From positions 62,001 through 126,000 of the forward strand of contig NZ_JAJQQZ010000002.1 of NCBI RefSeq assembly GCF_021729015.1: a stretch of DNA of 64,000 nt. Reading direction: 5' to 3'. A model generated the notes under the pieces. It ran no database searches and was not told the DNA's origin. It worked only from the letters and a program-made list of their open reading frames with translations. The stretch comes from Halobacterium rubrum (GTDB lineage Archaea; Halobacteriota; Halobacteria; Halobacteriales; Halobacteriaceae). Positions 25,694-38,252 of the stretch are shown here, in pieces. Both the position numbers and the translations under genes were made by a program. Numbering within the stretch: the stretch's first letter is position 1; each line of letters starts with the position of its first letter.

Positions 25694-27487
25694 ATGGCGT
25701 ACGACATCGAGCGGTACCTCAACATCCGGGGGGCCGGCGGGCCGACGCTCGGGCCGAACGGCGAACTGGCGTTCACGCTGGACACCACAGGCACCAACCA
25801 GGTCTGGCGCGTCGACGAACCCGAGTCGTGGCCCGACCAGCTGACGTTCCACGACGAGCGCGTGCTGTGGGCGTCGTTCTCGCCGACCCGCGAGGAGCTC
25901 GTCTACGGGATGGACGAGGGCGGCGACGAGTTCACGCAGCTGTATCGGCTGTCCGCCGACGGCAGCGAGGACGTCCAGCTCACCGACGCCCCGGACGCGA
26001 AGCACAACTGGGGCGGCTGGAGCCACGACGGCGACCGGTTCGCGTACGCGGCGAACCGCCGCGACCAGGGGCGCTTCGACGTCTACGTACAGGGCCGCGA
26101 CGAGACCGGGGAAGACGCCGAGCTGGTGCTTTCGGGCGACGAGTTCGACTGGCCGTCGGTGGCCGGCTGGAGCCCCGGCGACGACCGCCTGCTGGTCGTG
26201 GACGGCCACTCGAACTTCGACGAGGACGTCTACGTGCTGGACGTCGAGTCGGGCGAGCTGACGCACGCGACGCCGTTCGAGGCGGACACGCGGTTCTCGT
26301 CGGTGGCGTGGGAGCCCGACGGCGACGGCGTCTACGTCTCCACCGACCACGAGGCCGACACCCGCTACCTCGGTCTGCTCGACCCCGAGACGGGCACCAT
26401 CGAGCGGGTCGCCGACGGCGACGGCTGGCCCATCGAGGCCGTCTCCGTCGACCACGACGCCGGCCGACTGGCGTACGTCCGGAACCGCGACGGCTACAGC
26501 GAACTCACCGTCGCCGAGCCTGACGGGACGAGTCTCGACGAGTACCCGTCCCCGGACCTCCCTGAGGGCGTCGTCTTCGGGCTCTCGTGGGGGCCCGACG
26601 GCGACGAGCTGGCCGTCGCCGTCTCCGGGGCCACCGAGAACACGAACGTCCACGTCCTCGACGTCGAGTCGGGCGAGAGCCAGCGGTGGACCCGGGCGTC
26701 GACGGCGGGCATCCCGAAGTCGACGTTCCGCGAGCCCGAACTCGTCCACTACGAGACCTTTGACGGGCGCGACATCCCCGCGTTCCTCACGCTCCCGGAC
26801 GGCGACGGCCCCCACCCGGTCGTCGTCGACTTCCACGGCGGCCCGGAGGCCCAGCGCCGCCCCTTCTTCATGTCCCTGCGCCAGTACTTCGTGGACAACG
26901 GCTACGCCGTCTTCGAGCCGAACGTCCGCGGCTCCTCGGGCTACGGGAAGGAGTACCTCAACCTCGACAACGTCCGCAACCGCATGGACTCGGTCGCCGA
27001 CGGGAAGGCGGGCGTCGAGTGGCTCGCCGCCCGGGACGACGTCGACGAGAACCGCGTCGTCGCCTACGGCGGCTCCTACGGCGGCTTCATGGTGCTGGCG
27101 TCGCTCACCGAGTACCCCGACCTGTGGGCGGCCGGCGTCGACATCGTCGGCATCGCGAACTTCGTCACCTTCCTCGAGAACACGGGCGACTGGCGCCGCG
27201 AACACCGCGAAGCCGAGTACGGCAGCCTCGACGAGGACCGCGAGTTCCTCGAGTCCATCAGCCCGACGAACAACGCCGACCAGATCCGGTCGCCGCTGCT
27301 CGTGCTGCACGGGGCCAACGACCCCCGGGTGCCGGTTGGCGAGGCCGAACGCATCGTCGAGCAGGCCAGCGAACACGTCCCCGTCGAACAGCTCGTCTTC
27401 GAGGACGAGGGCCACGGCTTCTCGAAGCTGGAGAACCAGGTCACGGCGTACTCGAAGGTCGTCGAGTTCCTCGACGACCACGTGTAG
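25694..27487 (+). CDS. S9 family serine peptidase (prolyl oligopeptidase/acylaminoacyl peptidase type)
   Basis: A 597-residue cytoplasmic peptidase. Residues 1-340 form WD-like beta-propeller repeats (LTFHDERVLWASFSPTREEL, NWGGWSHDGDRFAYAANR, VSVDHDAGRLAYVRNRDG). The alpha/beta-hydrolase domain carries S461 in GGSYGGF, D543 in GANDPRVP and H574 in EGHGFSK, a complete triad. HGGPEAQ forms the oxyanion hole. No signal peptide is present. It likely degrades oligopeptides or acylated peptides. Unlike many S9 proteins it has no odd insertions. Confidence 0.93.
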   Translation: MAYDIERYLNIRGAGGPTLGPNGELAFTLDTTGTNQVWRVDEPESWPDQLTFHDERVLWASFSPTREELVYGMDEGGDEFTQLYRLSADGSEDVQLTDAPDAKHNWGGWSHDGDRFAYAANRRDQGRFDVYVQGRDETGEDAELVLSGDEFDWPSVAGWSPGDDRLLVVDGHSNFDEDVYVLDVESGELTHATPFEADTRFSSVAWEPDGDGVYVSTDHEADTRYLGLLDPETGTIERVADGDGWPIEAVSVDHDAGRLAYVRNRDGYSELTVAEPDGTSLDEYPSPDLPEGVVFGLSWGPDGDELAVAVSGATENTNVHVLDVESGESQRWTRASTAGIPKSTFREPELVHYETFDGRDIPAFLTLPDGDGPHPVVVDFHGGPEAQRRPFFMSLRQYFVDNGYAVFEPNVRGSSGYGKEYLNLDNVRNRMDSVADGKAGVEWLAARDDVDENRVVAYGGSYGGFMVLASLTEYPDLWAAGVDIVGIANFVTFLENTGDWRREHREAEYGSLDEDREFLESISPTNNADQIRSPLLVLHGANDPRVPVGEAERIVEQASEHVPVEQLVFEDEGHGFSKLENQVTAYSKVVEFLDDHV

Positions 27488-27517
27488 CTTAGTGGCACGA
27501 CGCCCTAGGTACGGGTG

Positions 27518-28585
27518 ATGCACGCGGCCGCTCTCGGCACCCTCCCAGCCGTCGCGTACGCCGCGAGCCGGCTGACCGCGAGGCTCGCCACCCGCGCGTC
27601 CGACCGGACGACCGCAGCGACGCGGCTGCGGCGCGCGAACCGCGTCCTGCAGGTCGCCGTGGCGGTGGCGGGCGTCGCGCTCGCCACGGACTCCATCCTC
27701 GACGACGCCGTCGTCGCCGCCGTCCCCGGGCCGACAGCCGTCGGCGTGCTCGCCGGACTGGCGGGCACTGTGGCCGTCGGCGGCGTCGCGCCCGCGCTCG
27801 CCGTCCACCTGGGCTCCCGGCCGGCGTGGGCCGCCGTCACGCGCGCACCCCCGGACTACCGCCGAATCGTGGCGCGCTACCTGCGGTTCGCGGCGCTGCT
27901 CACCGCGCCGGCGTTCGCGGTGGTCGCCGTCTGGCTGGCCGCCCCCTCTGGGCTGCCCGGCCTGGGCGCCGTCGCCGCCGCGGCGTTCGCGCTCGCCGCC
28001 GGCCTCCCCGCAGTCGCTGCCCGCCACGGCGCCGTCCGCGACCTCACCGAGCGCGAGCGCGCCTGCGTCCCCGAGTGCGCCCGCAACCTCCGCGTTCGCG
28101 TCGTCGAGACGCCGCGGTCGCCCGTCGCGAACGCGCTCGCTGCCGGCGCGCTCCCCGGCTACCGGTACGTCTTCGTCACGGAGGCGCTGTTCGAGACGCT
28201 GGACGACGGCGCGGTCGCGGCGGTCGTCGCCCACGAGGCCGGCCACCACCGCCGCGCCCACGTCGCGGTCCGCTTCGTCGCCGTCGGCGCCGCGCTCGCA
28301 CCGCTGTTCCTCGCAGCCAGCGGCGTCCTCGCCGGGCTCGCCGTCCCGGCTGTGGCCTCGGTCGGCTTGCTCCTCGCCGCCGGGCCGGTCGTCCGCTGGA
28401 CGGAGTTCGACGCCGACGCGTACGCCGCCCGACACACCACCTCGTCGGCGATGGACCGCGCGCTCGCGACGCTCGCGGCCCGCGGGCTGCTGGCGACCGA
28501 GCGCGGCCGGCTCGCCGGCGCGTTCGCGCTGCACCCGTCGGTCGGCGCGCGCCGCGGCCGCCTCGGCGACCACAACGCTCATTGA
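27518..28585 (+). CDS. M48-family membrane metalloprotease
   Basis: A 355-residue membrane protease of the HtpX/Ste24-like group. The zinc site H239-E-x-x-H243 lies in VVAHEAGHHRRAH, and the third ligand is likely the Glu in WTEFDADAYAA. About six hydrophobic segments are visible: near 45-60, 72-95, 125-143, 148-168, 248-270 and 275-295. It may clear misfolded membrane proteins; the substrate is not known. An overlapping GTG precedes the ATG at 27518; ATG is preferred. The gene is followed after 21 bases by the flippase-like gene, so they may form one operon. Confidence 0.86.
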   Translation: MHAAALGTLPAVAYAASRLTARLATRASDRTTAATRLRRANRVLQVAVAVAGVALATDSILDDAVVAAVPGPTAVGVLAGLAGTVAVGGVAPALAVHLGSRPAWAAVTRAPPDYRRIVARYLRFAALLTAPAFAVVAVWLAAPSGLPGLGAVAAAAFALAAGLPAVAARHGAVRDLTERERACVPECARNLRVRVVETPRSPVANALAAGALPGYRYVFVTEALFETLDDGAVAAVVAHEAGHHRRAHVAVRFVAVGAALAPLFLAASGVLAGLAVPAVASVGLLLAAGPVVRWTEFDADAYAARHTTSSAMDRALATLAARGLLATERGRLAGAFALHPSVGARRGRLGDHNAH

Positions 28586-28606
28586 CCGGACCCGCGACCC
28601 GTCCGT

Positions 28607-29632
28607 GTGGACGTCCTCCGTCGCCACCACAGCCCGCGCCTCCGCCGAGCAGTCGTGCGGTTCGGCGTCGCCGCCGCGGTCGTGGCCGCGCTCGTCTACG
28701 GCGTCGGCTGGGAGCGCGTCACCGAGCACCTCGCAGCAACGGATGCCTCCCTGTTCCTGCCGGCAGTCGCGGCGTCGCTGGTCGGCATGGTCGTCGGCGC
28801 CGAAGGGCTCCGGGTCGCCATCGGCGTCTCCCGGGGGTCGCCGGACGTCTGGCTCGCGCGCTACGCCGCCCTCGCCGGAACGTTCCTCCGGTCCGTGCTA
28901 CCCGCGGGCGGCGTCGGGAAGGGCGCGTTCGTGGCGTACACGGTCGGCCGCGGCGGGACGACGAGCGCCAGTCGGGCCGTCGCGGGCGTCGCGAGCTGGG
29001 AAGCGCTGAACGTGCTCGCGTCTGCGACGGTCGCAGCTGCCGGACTGGTCGGGGTGCTCGCGGCCGGCAGGGACGCCGGGACTGCACCGGTGGTCGTCGG
29101 AGCGTTCGGGGGCGTGCTTGTGGCGGCCGTCGTCGCCGGCGGCCTCGTCGCTCGACACAGGACCGTCGTCGTCGACCTCGTGCTGTGGGCGGCGCGCGTC
29201 GACCGGCTGCTTCCCGGCGTCGACTCCTCGCTGGACCGCGAGCGCGTCCGCGCCGCGCTCGACGCCTTTCTCGGGAACGTTGGCGCGCTCGCGCGAGACC
29301 AGCGGCGGCTCGCTGTCGCGGTGGCCGCCGCCCACGCCAGCTGGCTGCTCGCCGTTCTGGCGCTGTACCTCTGCCTGCACGCGGTCGACCTCCCGGTCGC
29401 CCCCTCGGTCGCGCTGGTGGCGCTGCCGCTGGCCGGGTTCGCACGAGCCGTCCCCGTTCCGGGCGGCCTCGGGCCGATGGACGCCGCCCTCGGCGGCATC
29501 GTCGCCGTGCTCACCGGACACTCCCTGGGCGCGCTGGCGTCGGCGCTGGTGCTGTTCCGGGTGGCGACCTACGGCACGCGCGTGGTCGTCGGCGGCGCGG
29601 CGCTCTGGCGGCTGGACGTCGCGCTCAGATGA
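28607..29632 (+). CDS. flippase-like/lysylphosphatidylglycerol-synthase-type membrane protein
   Basis: A 341-residue integral membrane protein with about eight hydrophobic helices. The family signature is visible in LRSVLPAGGVGKGAFVAYTVGR and again in FARAVPVPGGLGPMDAALGGI, both typical of UPF0104/AglD-C-terminal-like proteins that move or modify lipids. The GTG start at 28607 is the first in-frame start before the first helix. It ends overlapping egsA (convergent) by 8 bases. In archaea this family is linked to glycolipid transfer, but no specific partner is shown here. Confidence 0.82.
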   Translation: MDVLRRHHSPRLRRAVVRFGVAAAVVAALVYGVGWERVTEHLAATDASLFLPAVAASLVGMVVGAEGLRVAIGVSRGSPDVWLARYAALAGTFLRSVLPAGGVGKGAFVAYTVGRGGTTSASRAVAGVASWEALNVLASATVAAAGLVGVLAAGRDAGTAPVVVGAFGGVLVAAVVAGGLVARHRTVVVDLVLWAARVDRLLPGVDSSLDRERVRAALDAFLGNVGALARDQRRLAVAVAAAHASWLLAVLALYLCLHAVDLPVAPSVALVALPLAGFARAVPVPGGLGPMDAALGGIVAVLTGHSLGALASALVLFRVATYGTRVVVGGAALWRLDVALR

Positions 29633-30683
29633 CGCCTGTGCGCGTGGCGGCCTCGCGGGCGGCCGCCTCGCTGATGCCGGAGCCGAGAATCGTGTAGCGG
29701 TCCCGAATCTCGTGGGCCGAGGTGAGCGCCTCCAGCACTTCCTCGTCCGAGATGCCGAGCCCCTCGGCCGTCGTCGGCGCGTCGAGGCTCGCCAGCGCGT
29801 CCCGGACCGCCATCCACTGGCCCTCCTGGCCGGAGTGGAGGTACTCCGCGAGGATGGAACCGACGCCGACCTGGTGGCCGTGCAGCGCCTTCCCGGGCGC
29901 GATGCGGTCGAGCTGGTGGCTGAACAGGTGCTCGCTGCCCGACGCGGGCCGCGACGACCCCGCGATGGACATCGCGACGCCCGAGGAGACCAGCGCCTTC
30001 ACGACGACCCACGCGGACTCCTCCAGTTCGGGCTTGATGTTCGCGGCGTTGTCCACGAGCATCTCCGCGGTCATCTGGGAGAGCGAGCCGGCGTACTCGC
30101 TGTACGGGACGTTCTGGAGGCGGTTCGCCAGCCGCCAGTCCTTCACGGCGGTGTAGTTGGAGATGATGTCCGCGCAGCCCGCCGTCGTCAGCTCCCACGG
30201 CGCGTCCGCGATGACGCCCGTGTCGGCGATGACCGCCAGCGGCGGCGCCGCCGACACCGAGTGGCGGGTGTCGCCCTCCGGGACAGACCCACGGCCGGAG
30301 ACGATGCCGTCGTGGCTCGCCGCCGTCGGCACGCTCACGAACCCGACGCCGAGGTGGTCGCTTGCCATCTTCGCGATGTCGATGGCCTTCCCGCCGCCGA
30401 CCCCGACGAGGTAGCCGGGGTCGACGGCCTCGGCCTCGCCGAGCACGCGCTCGACGGAGTCGAAGGTCGCCTCCTCGACGACCACGACCGCCGGGTCGTC
30501 GCCGACGGCCTCGAACTGCGCGACGATGTCGTCGGCGGCCACCGTCTTCGGCGTCGGGCTCGTCACCACGAGCGGCCGCCCCGTCAGGTGGGTGTCGCGG
30601 ACGACCTCCACGGTGTCGTCGAGCACGTCGTGGCCCACGACGACGTTCCGCGGGAGCCGGATCCACGTCGACTTCTCGAACAT
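29625..30683 (-). CDS. egsA: sn-glycerol-1-phosphate dehydrogenase
   Basis: Makes sn-glycerol-1-phosphate from dihydroxyacetone phosphate, the backbone of archaeal ether lipids; its presence confirms an archaeal host. It has 352 residues. GVGGGKAIDIAK (93-104) binds NAD(P). The zinc ligands are D172 (CADIISN), H252 (SEHLFSH) and H268 (ALHGHQVG). The ATG at 30683 is typical (MFEKSTWIRLPRNV). Its promoter region contains a perfect inverted repeat (described separately), and the GNAT gene lies just upstream on the same strand. Confidence 0.97.
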   Translation of the reverse strand: MFEKSTWIRLPRNVVVGHDVLDDTVEVVRDTHLTGRPLVVTSPTPKTVAADDIVAQFEAVGDDPAVVVVEEATFDSVERVLGEAEAVDPGYLVGVGGGKAIDIAKMASDHLGVGFVSVPTAASHDGIVSGRGSVPEGDTRHSVSAAPPLAVIADTGVIADAPWELTTAGCADIISNYTAVKDWRLANRLQNVPYSEYAGSLSQMTAEMLVDNAANIKPELEESAWVVVKALVSSGVAMSIAGSSRPASGSEHLFSHQLDRIAPGKALHGHQVGVGSILAEYLHSGQEGQWMAVRDALASLDAPTTAEGLGISDEEVLEALTSAHEIRDRYTILGSGISEAAAREAATRTGVI

Positions 30684-30700
30684 ACCGGGACTCCCTCGGG

Positions 30701-30722
30701 GACGAGTAAAAACCTACTCGTC
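30701..30722 (-). promoter_or_regulatory. 8-bp inverted repeat over the egsA promoter
   Basis: GACGAGTA (30701-30708) and TACTCGTC (30715-30722) form a perfect palindrome around AAAACC. On the minus strand the spacer GGTTTT lies 26-32 bases upstream of the egsA ATG at 30683, where a TATA box would be in a leaderless transcript. It also lies 30 bases downstream of the GNAT stop, so it could instead be a terminator hairpin for that gene. Confidence 0.45.
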
Positions 30723-30751
30723 GCCGGCCAGCCTGCCGGGCGCCGCTCGCC

Positions 30752-31225
30752 TCACTCCTCGCCGACCCGGCCCCGGTAGGAGACGTACTTGCGTTCGAAG
30801 CGTTCGTCGTACATCTCGACGGCGGCGTCGTTGTCGACGTGCGCGGACACGCCGACGTGCTCGCAACCGCGGTCGGCGGCCCAGTCCTCGATTCGGTCGA
30901 ACAGCCGGGATGCCAGCCCCTCCCGCCTGTACTCCGGTTTCACGTAGAGGCCGTCGACGCTCGCGTACGCGCCCCGGGCGTAGATGGGGACGCTGTCGTG
31001 GCGGCACCCGGAGATGTGCGCTGCCAGTTCCCCGTCGTCTGTTTCGGCGACGAAGAGGACGCGAGTCTCGTCGTCCAGCCACCGGTCGATTTCGGCGTCG
31101 GCGACCCCGTCCTCGTCGAGTTCGTTGAACGCGGGGTCGAGAGCTGCACTCTCGCGGAATCCGGGAACGAGGAGGTCCTGTTTGACTGCCTGTGCGTCGT
31201 CTGGTGTGGCTTCACGAATTCGCAT
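30752..31225 (-). CDS. GNAT-family acetyltransferase
   Basis: A 157-residue single-domain GNAT protein that transfers an acetyl group from acetyl-CoA to an unknown amine. The acetyl-CoA loop is YRREGLASRLFDRI (R/Q-x-x-G-x-A type), preceded by YASVDGLYVKPEY. The C-terminal VDNDAAVEMYDERFERKYVSY is the common GNAT end. It begins at the ATG at 31225 with MRIREATPDDAQAV, a typical family start. No partner gene indicates the substrate. It is 68 bases upstream of egsA on the same strand. Confidence 0.88.
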   Translation of the reverse strand: MRIREATPDDAQAVKQDLLVPGFRESAALDPAFNELDEDGVADAEIDRWLDDETRVLFVAETDDGELAAHISGCRHDSVPIYARGAYASVDGLYVKPEYRREGLASRLFDRIEDWAADRGCEHVGVSAHVDNDAAVEMYDERFERKYVSYRGRVGEE

Positions 31226-31379
31226 CTGTGGGCGTGTGTCGGCGGTCGAGCGCGGTGCAAGCGGAGCGACGAAACCCCTCGAGGGGCGCCGTCACGTGAC
31301 GAGAAGCCAGGTCATCGGTCACTCGGATTCGGGTTCGACGACCCAGTGCAAAAGCGTTCGGTCTGCGTGGGTTGCGGTT

Positions 31380-32369
31380 TCAGACCGTGTCCAGCACGTC
31401 CAGCAGCCGCTCCTCTACCTCCCTGTCCGGGCCGTTGTCCCGACCCGTCAGGCCGTGCTCGCGGTGGGCGTCGACTGTGCGCTGCATCGCCTCGGCAAGC
31501 GGCGTCGACTCGTAGCCGAGTTCGGCGACCTTCGACGTGTCCAGCACGTGGGGGTAGTCGCGGTACAGCGGGAAGTCGCCGAGCTCGAGGTCGACGATGG
31601 AGAGCTCCCGGGGGCTGGTGTACGAGCGCTCGACGCTGGTGTCGAGGGCGTCGGCAATCAGGTCGAGCAGGCGGTCGAGCGTGACGGCGTTGCGGTCGCC
31701 GACGTTGTACGCCTCGCCCGGCGTACCCTCCTCGGCGACGAGGCGGAGGCCCTGCGCGACGTCCTCGACGTAGACGCGCTGCCAGAGGTTCGTGCCGTCC
31801 CCGGGCACGACGACCTCGTCGTGCTCGGCGACGCGGTCGACCCAGTACGCGAGGCGCTCGGTGTAGTCGTGGGGGCCGTAAACGACCGGCGGGCGCACCG
31901 CCATCGCCGGCACCCCGCGGTCGGCGGCCTCGAAGACGATACGGTCGCCGGCGGCCTTCCGCGCGCCGTAGGTCTCCGGCGAGTCGTCGGTCGCTTCCTC
32001 GGCGGAGCACGACTCCAGTTCGGTCTCGTCCTCGCGTTTGGGCACGTCCTCGTCGGCGTACGCCGCGCCGCTGGAGACGTAGACGTACGCCTCGACGTCG
32101 CTGAAGATCTCGGTGGCTGACTCGACGTCCCGGGGCTTGTACGCCACGCAGTCGAAGACGGCGTCCGGCTCGACCGCTCGCCTGGCCTGCAAGAGGTCCC
32201 GTCGGTCGGTGCGGTCGCCCTCCACGCGGGAGACGCGGTCGTCGTCCGCGAACGGGTCGTCGTGGTTCCCGCGGTTGAACGTCGTCACGTCGTAGTCGTG
32301 GGCGAGCAGTTCCGCGACGAGGTGGCGGCCGATGAACCGCGTGCCGCCGACGACGAGTGCCGTGTCCAT
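31380..32369 (-). CDS. NAD-dependent epimerase/dehydratase (extended SDR)
   Basis: A 329-residue extended short-chain dehydrogenase. The dinucleotide loop GGTRFIGRHLV sits at the N-terminus. In place of the classical Tyr-x3-Lys, YGARKAAGDRI supplies Y and K. VYVSSGAAY gives the catalytic Ser/Thr strand, and RPPVVYGPHDY follows. Acts on a nucleotide sugar or another NAD-linked alcohol; the substrate cannot be named. The ATG at 32369 (MDTALVVGG) is the natural start. It lies 35 bases downstream of a Tat lipoprotein gene on the same strand. Confidence 0.88.
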   Translation of the reverse strand: MDTALVVGGTRFIGRHLVAELLAHDYDVTTFNRGNHDDPFADDDRVSRVEGDRTDRRDLLQARRAVEPDAVFDCVAYKPRDVESATEIFSDVEAYVYVSSGAAYADEDVPKREDETELESCSAEEATDDSPETYGARKAAGDRIVFEAADRGVPAMAVRPPVVYGPHDYTERLAYWVDRVAEHDEVVVPGDGTNLWQRVYVEDVAQGLRLVAEEGTPGEAYNVGDRNAVTLDRLLDLIADALDTSVERSYTSPRELSIVDLELGDFPLYRDYPHVLDTSKVAELGYESTPLAEAMQRTVDAHREHGLTGRDNGPDREVEERLLDVLDTV

Positions 32370-32404
32370 GCCCGGACGGTCGGCCCCCGACCCAAAAGCC
32401 GTGG

Positions 32405-32941
32405 CTATTCGACACTGAACGGCGCGACGAACACCACGCGGTCCTCGTCGACGTCGACGGACACCGAGAACGCGTACCGCTGGCCCGACTCGAGCGCGAG
32501 CGTTCCGCCGTAGACGTCCTCGGGGCCGGTGTCGGTGTCGGCGGTCTCGCCAACGCCGACCCGCCAGCGCACGCGCTCGCCGGCCTCGAGGACGACCCAC
32601 GGCTCGATGACGGCGCCGCGGTCGACGGGCTCCCAGCCGTCCTCGGTCTCGCGGTGGACGCGCCAGTCGTAGGGGTTCAGCCCGACCTCGTCGGCCGAGT
32701 CGTTGGCGAGGGTGACCTCCAGCGTCTCGCCGACCGCAACCCGGTCTGCGCTCTGGCCGAACGACGCCGGCTGGTTCTCCGCTGTGCCCGAACACACCGT
32801 CGCGTCGGTGCCGTCGGAGACGTCCGGACAGTCGTCGTCGACGCTCGTCGGTGTCGAGTCGTCGCCCCCCGTGCCGGCGCGGCCGAGGCAGCCGGCCGTG
32901 GCGAGCACCGCACCGGTCGCGAGGAACGCTCGGCGTTTCAT
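32405..32941 (-). CDS. Tat lipoprotein of unknown function
   Basis: A 178-residue exported lipoprotein. MKRRAFLATGAVLATAGC gives a twin-arginine start, hydrophobic core and lipobox TAGC near residue 18. A Thr/Asp-rich linker follows. The mature part is a beta-sandwich-like domain (RVAVGETLEVTLANDSADEV, GYFSVSVDV-like strands), suggesting an Ig-like fold. Three further Cys (CPDVSD... TVCSG) near the linker may form a disulfide. It is followed by the SDR gene and preceded by another Tat-exported protein, which may form a small export cluster. Confidence 0.8.
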   Translation of the reverse strand: MKRRAFLATGAVLATAGCLGRAGTGGDDSTPTSVDDDCPDVSDGTDATVCSGTAENQPASFGQSADRVAVGETLEVTLANDSADEVGLNPYDWRVHRETEDGWEPVDRGAVIEPWVVLEAGERVRWRVGVGETADTDTGPEDVYGGTLALESGQRYAFSVSVDVDEDRVVFVAPFSVE

Positions 32942-32996
32942 GGATGTACGGATTTCGGCCACGGAAGAAACCTTTGTGGGCAGTGAAACACCGATT

Positions 32997-33563
32997 TCAC
33001 TCCACGACGGCGAACTCGAGGACCGACTCGACAGGGGTGCCGTCGCGGCGGCCCCGCGCGACGAACGCGTGGTCACCGGGCTCGAGCGCCACCGGGCCGA
33101 CGTACCGCGTCTGCGTGGAGAACGCTCCGATGCCGCCGCCACCGCCGTCCTCGTCGCTTCCCCCGCCGTCACCGGCCAGCAGGAGCACCCACGCAGTCTC
33201 CTCGCCCGGTGCGAGCGTGACGCTGCCGCCACCCGGTCCAGCAGCCACCCGCTCCCAGCCGTTCGACCGCCTGAAGACCGCCCACGCACCCGCCGCCACG
33301 TCGACCGCACCGCCGCCGTCACCGCCGCCATCACCGCTGTCGGCGCCGCTGTGCTGGGCGTCGTTGGCGGCGACGAACTTCGGGTTCGGGCCGCCGGTAG
33401 CGACCTCTCCGGGACCGGACAGCGCGAGGGCGTCGCCGCAGGTCGCGTCCCCCCGGCCGGTCACCGTCGCACAGCGCGAGCGCCGCGAGGACGCGCCAGT
33501 GAACGCCGCCAGCCCCACGCCGAGGACGCCGATGGCTCCCCGGCGAGTAACCTTCCGAGACAC
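32997..33563 (-). CDS. exported protein with twin-arginine signal
   Basis: A 188-residue protein beginning MSRKVTRRGAIGVLGVGLAAFTG: the RR-x-x-x hydrophobic layout of a Tat signal, without a lipobox Cys. The mature part has Gly/Asp-rich repeats (GDGGGDGGG, DGGGSDEDGGGGG) and short beta stretches (SVTLAPGEETAWVLLLAG, VGPVALEPGDHAFVARG). The gene at 32405 encodes the same kind of Ig-like layout, so the two may be distant paralogues. No enzyme motif is seen; I do not recognise a family. Confidence 0.65.
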   Translation of the reverse strand: MSRKVTRRGAIGVLGVGLAAFTGASSRRSRCATVTGRGDATCGDALALSGPGEVATGGPNPKFVAANDAQHSGADSGDGGGDGGGAVDVAAGAWAVFRRSNGWERVAAGPGGGSVTLAPGEETAWVLLLAGDGGGSDEDGGGGGIGAFSTQTRYVGPVALEPGDHAFVARGRRDGTPVESVLEFAVVE

Positions 33564-33679
33564 GACAGCGGCTACGCAGTACCGGACAAAAGACGTGTCG
33601 CGGACTCAAATCGGCGTTTGAGTGAGCGACCCGGCGGTCAGTCAGTGGATTCGGCGGCCGGTCGAACCGACTGAGCGGG

Positions 33680-38167
<4,488 letters not shown>

Positions 38168-38252
38168 ATGGCATGGAGTAGCACACGCAAACAAGACGCT
38201 ACCCCTGAATGACTAGATACGGCAGAGGAGAAACTAAGGACGTATAAGGAAG

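Noticed and set aside
31326-31343. A tRNA T-arm-like sequence (GGGTTCGACGACCC)
   Set aside because: No acceptor, D-arm or anticodon arm can be placed around it, and the stem loop size does not fit a T-loop.
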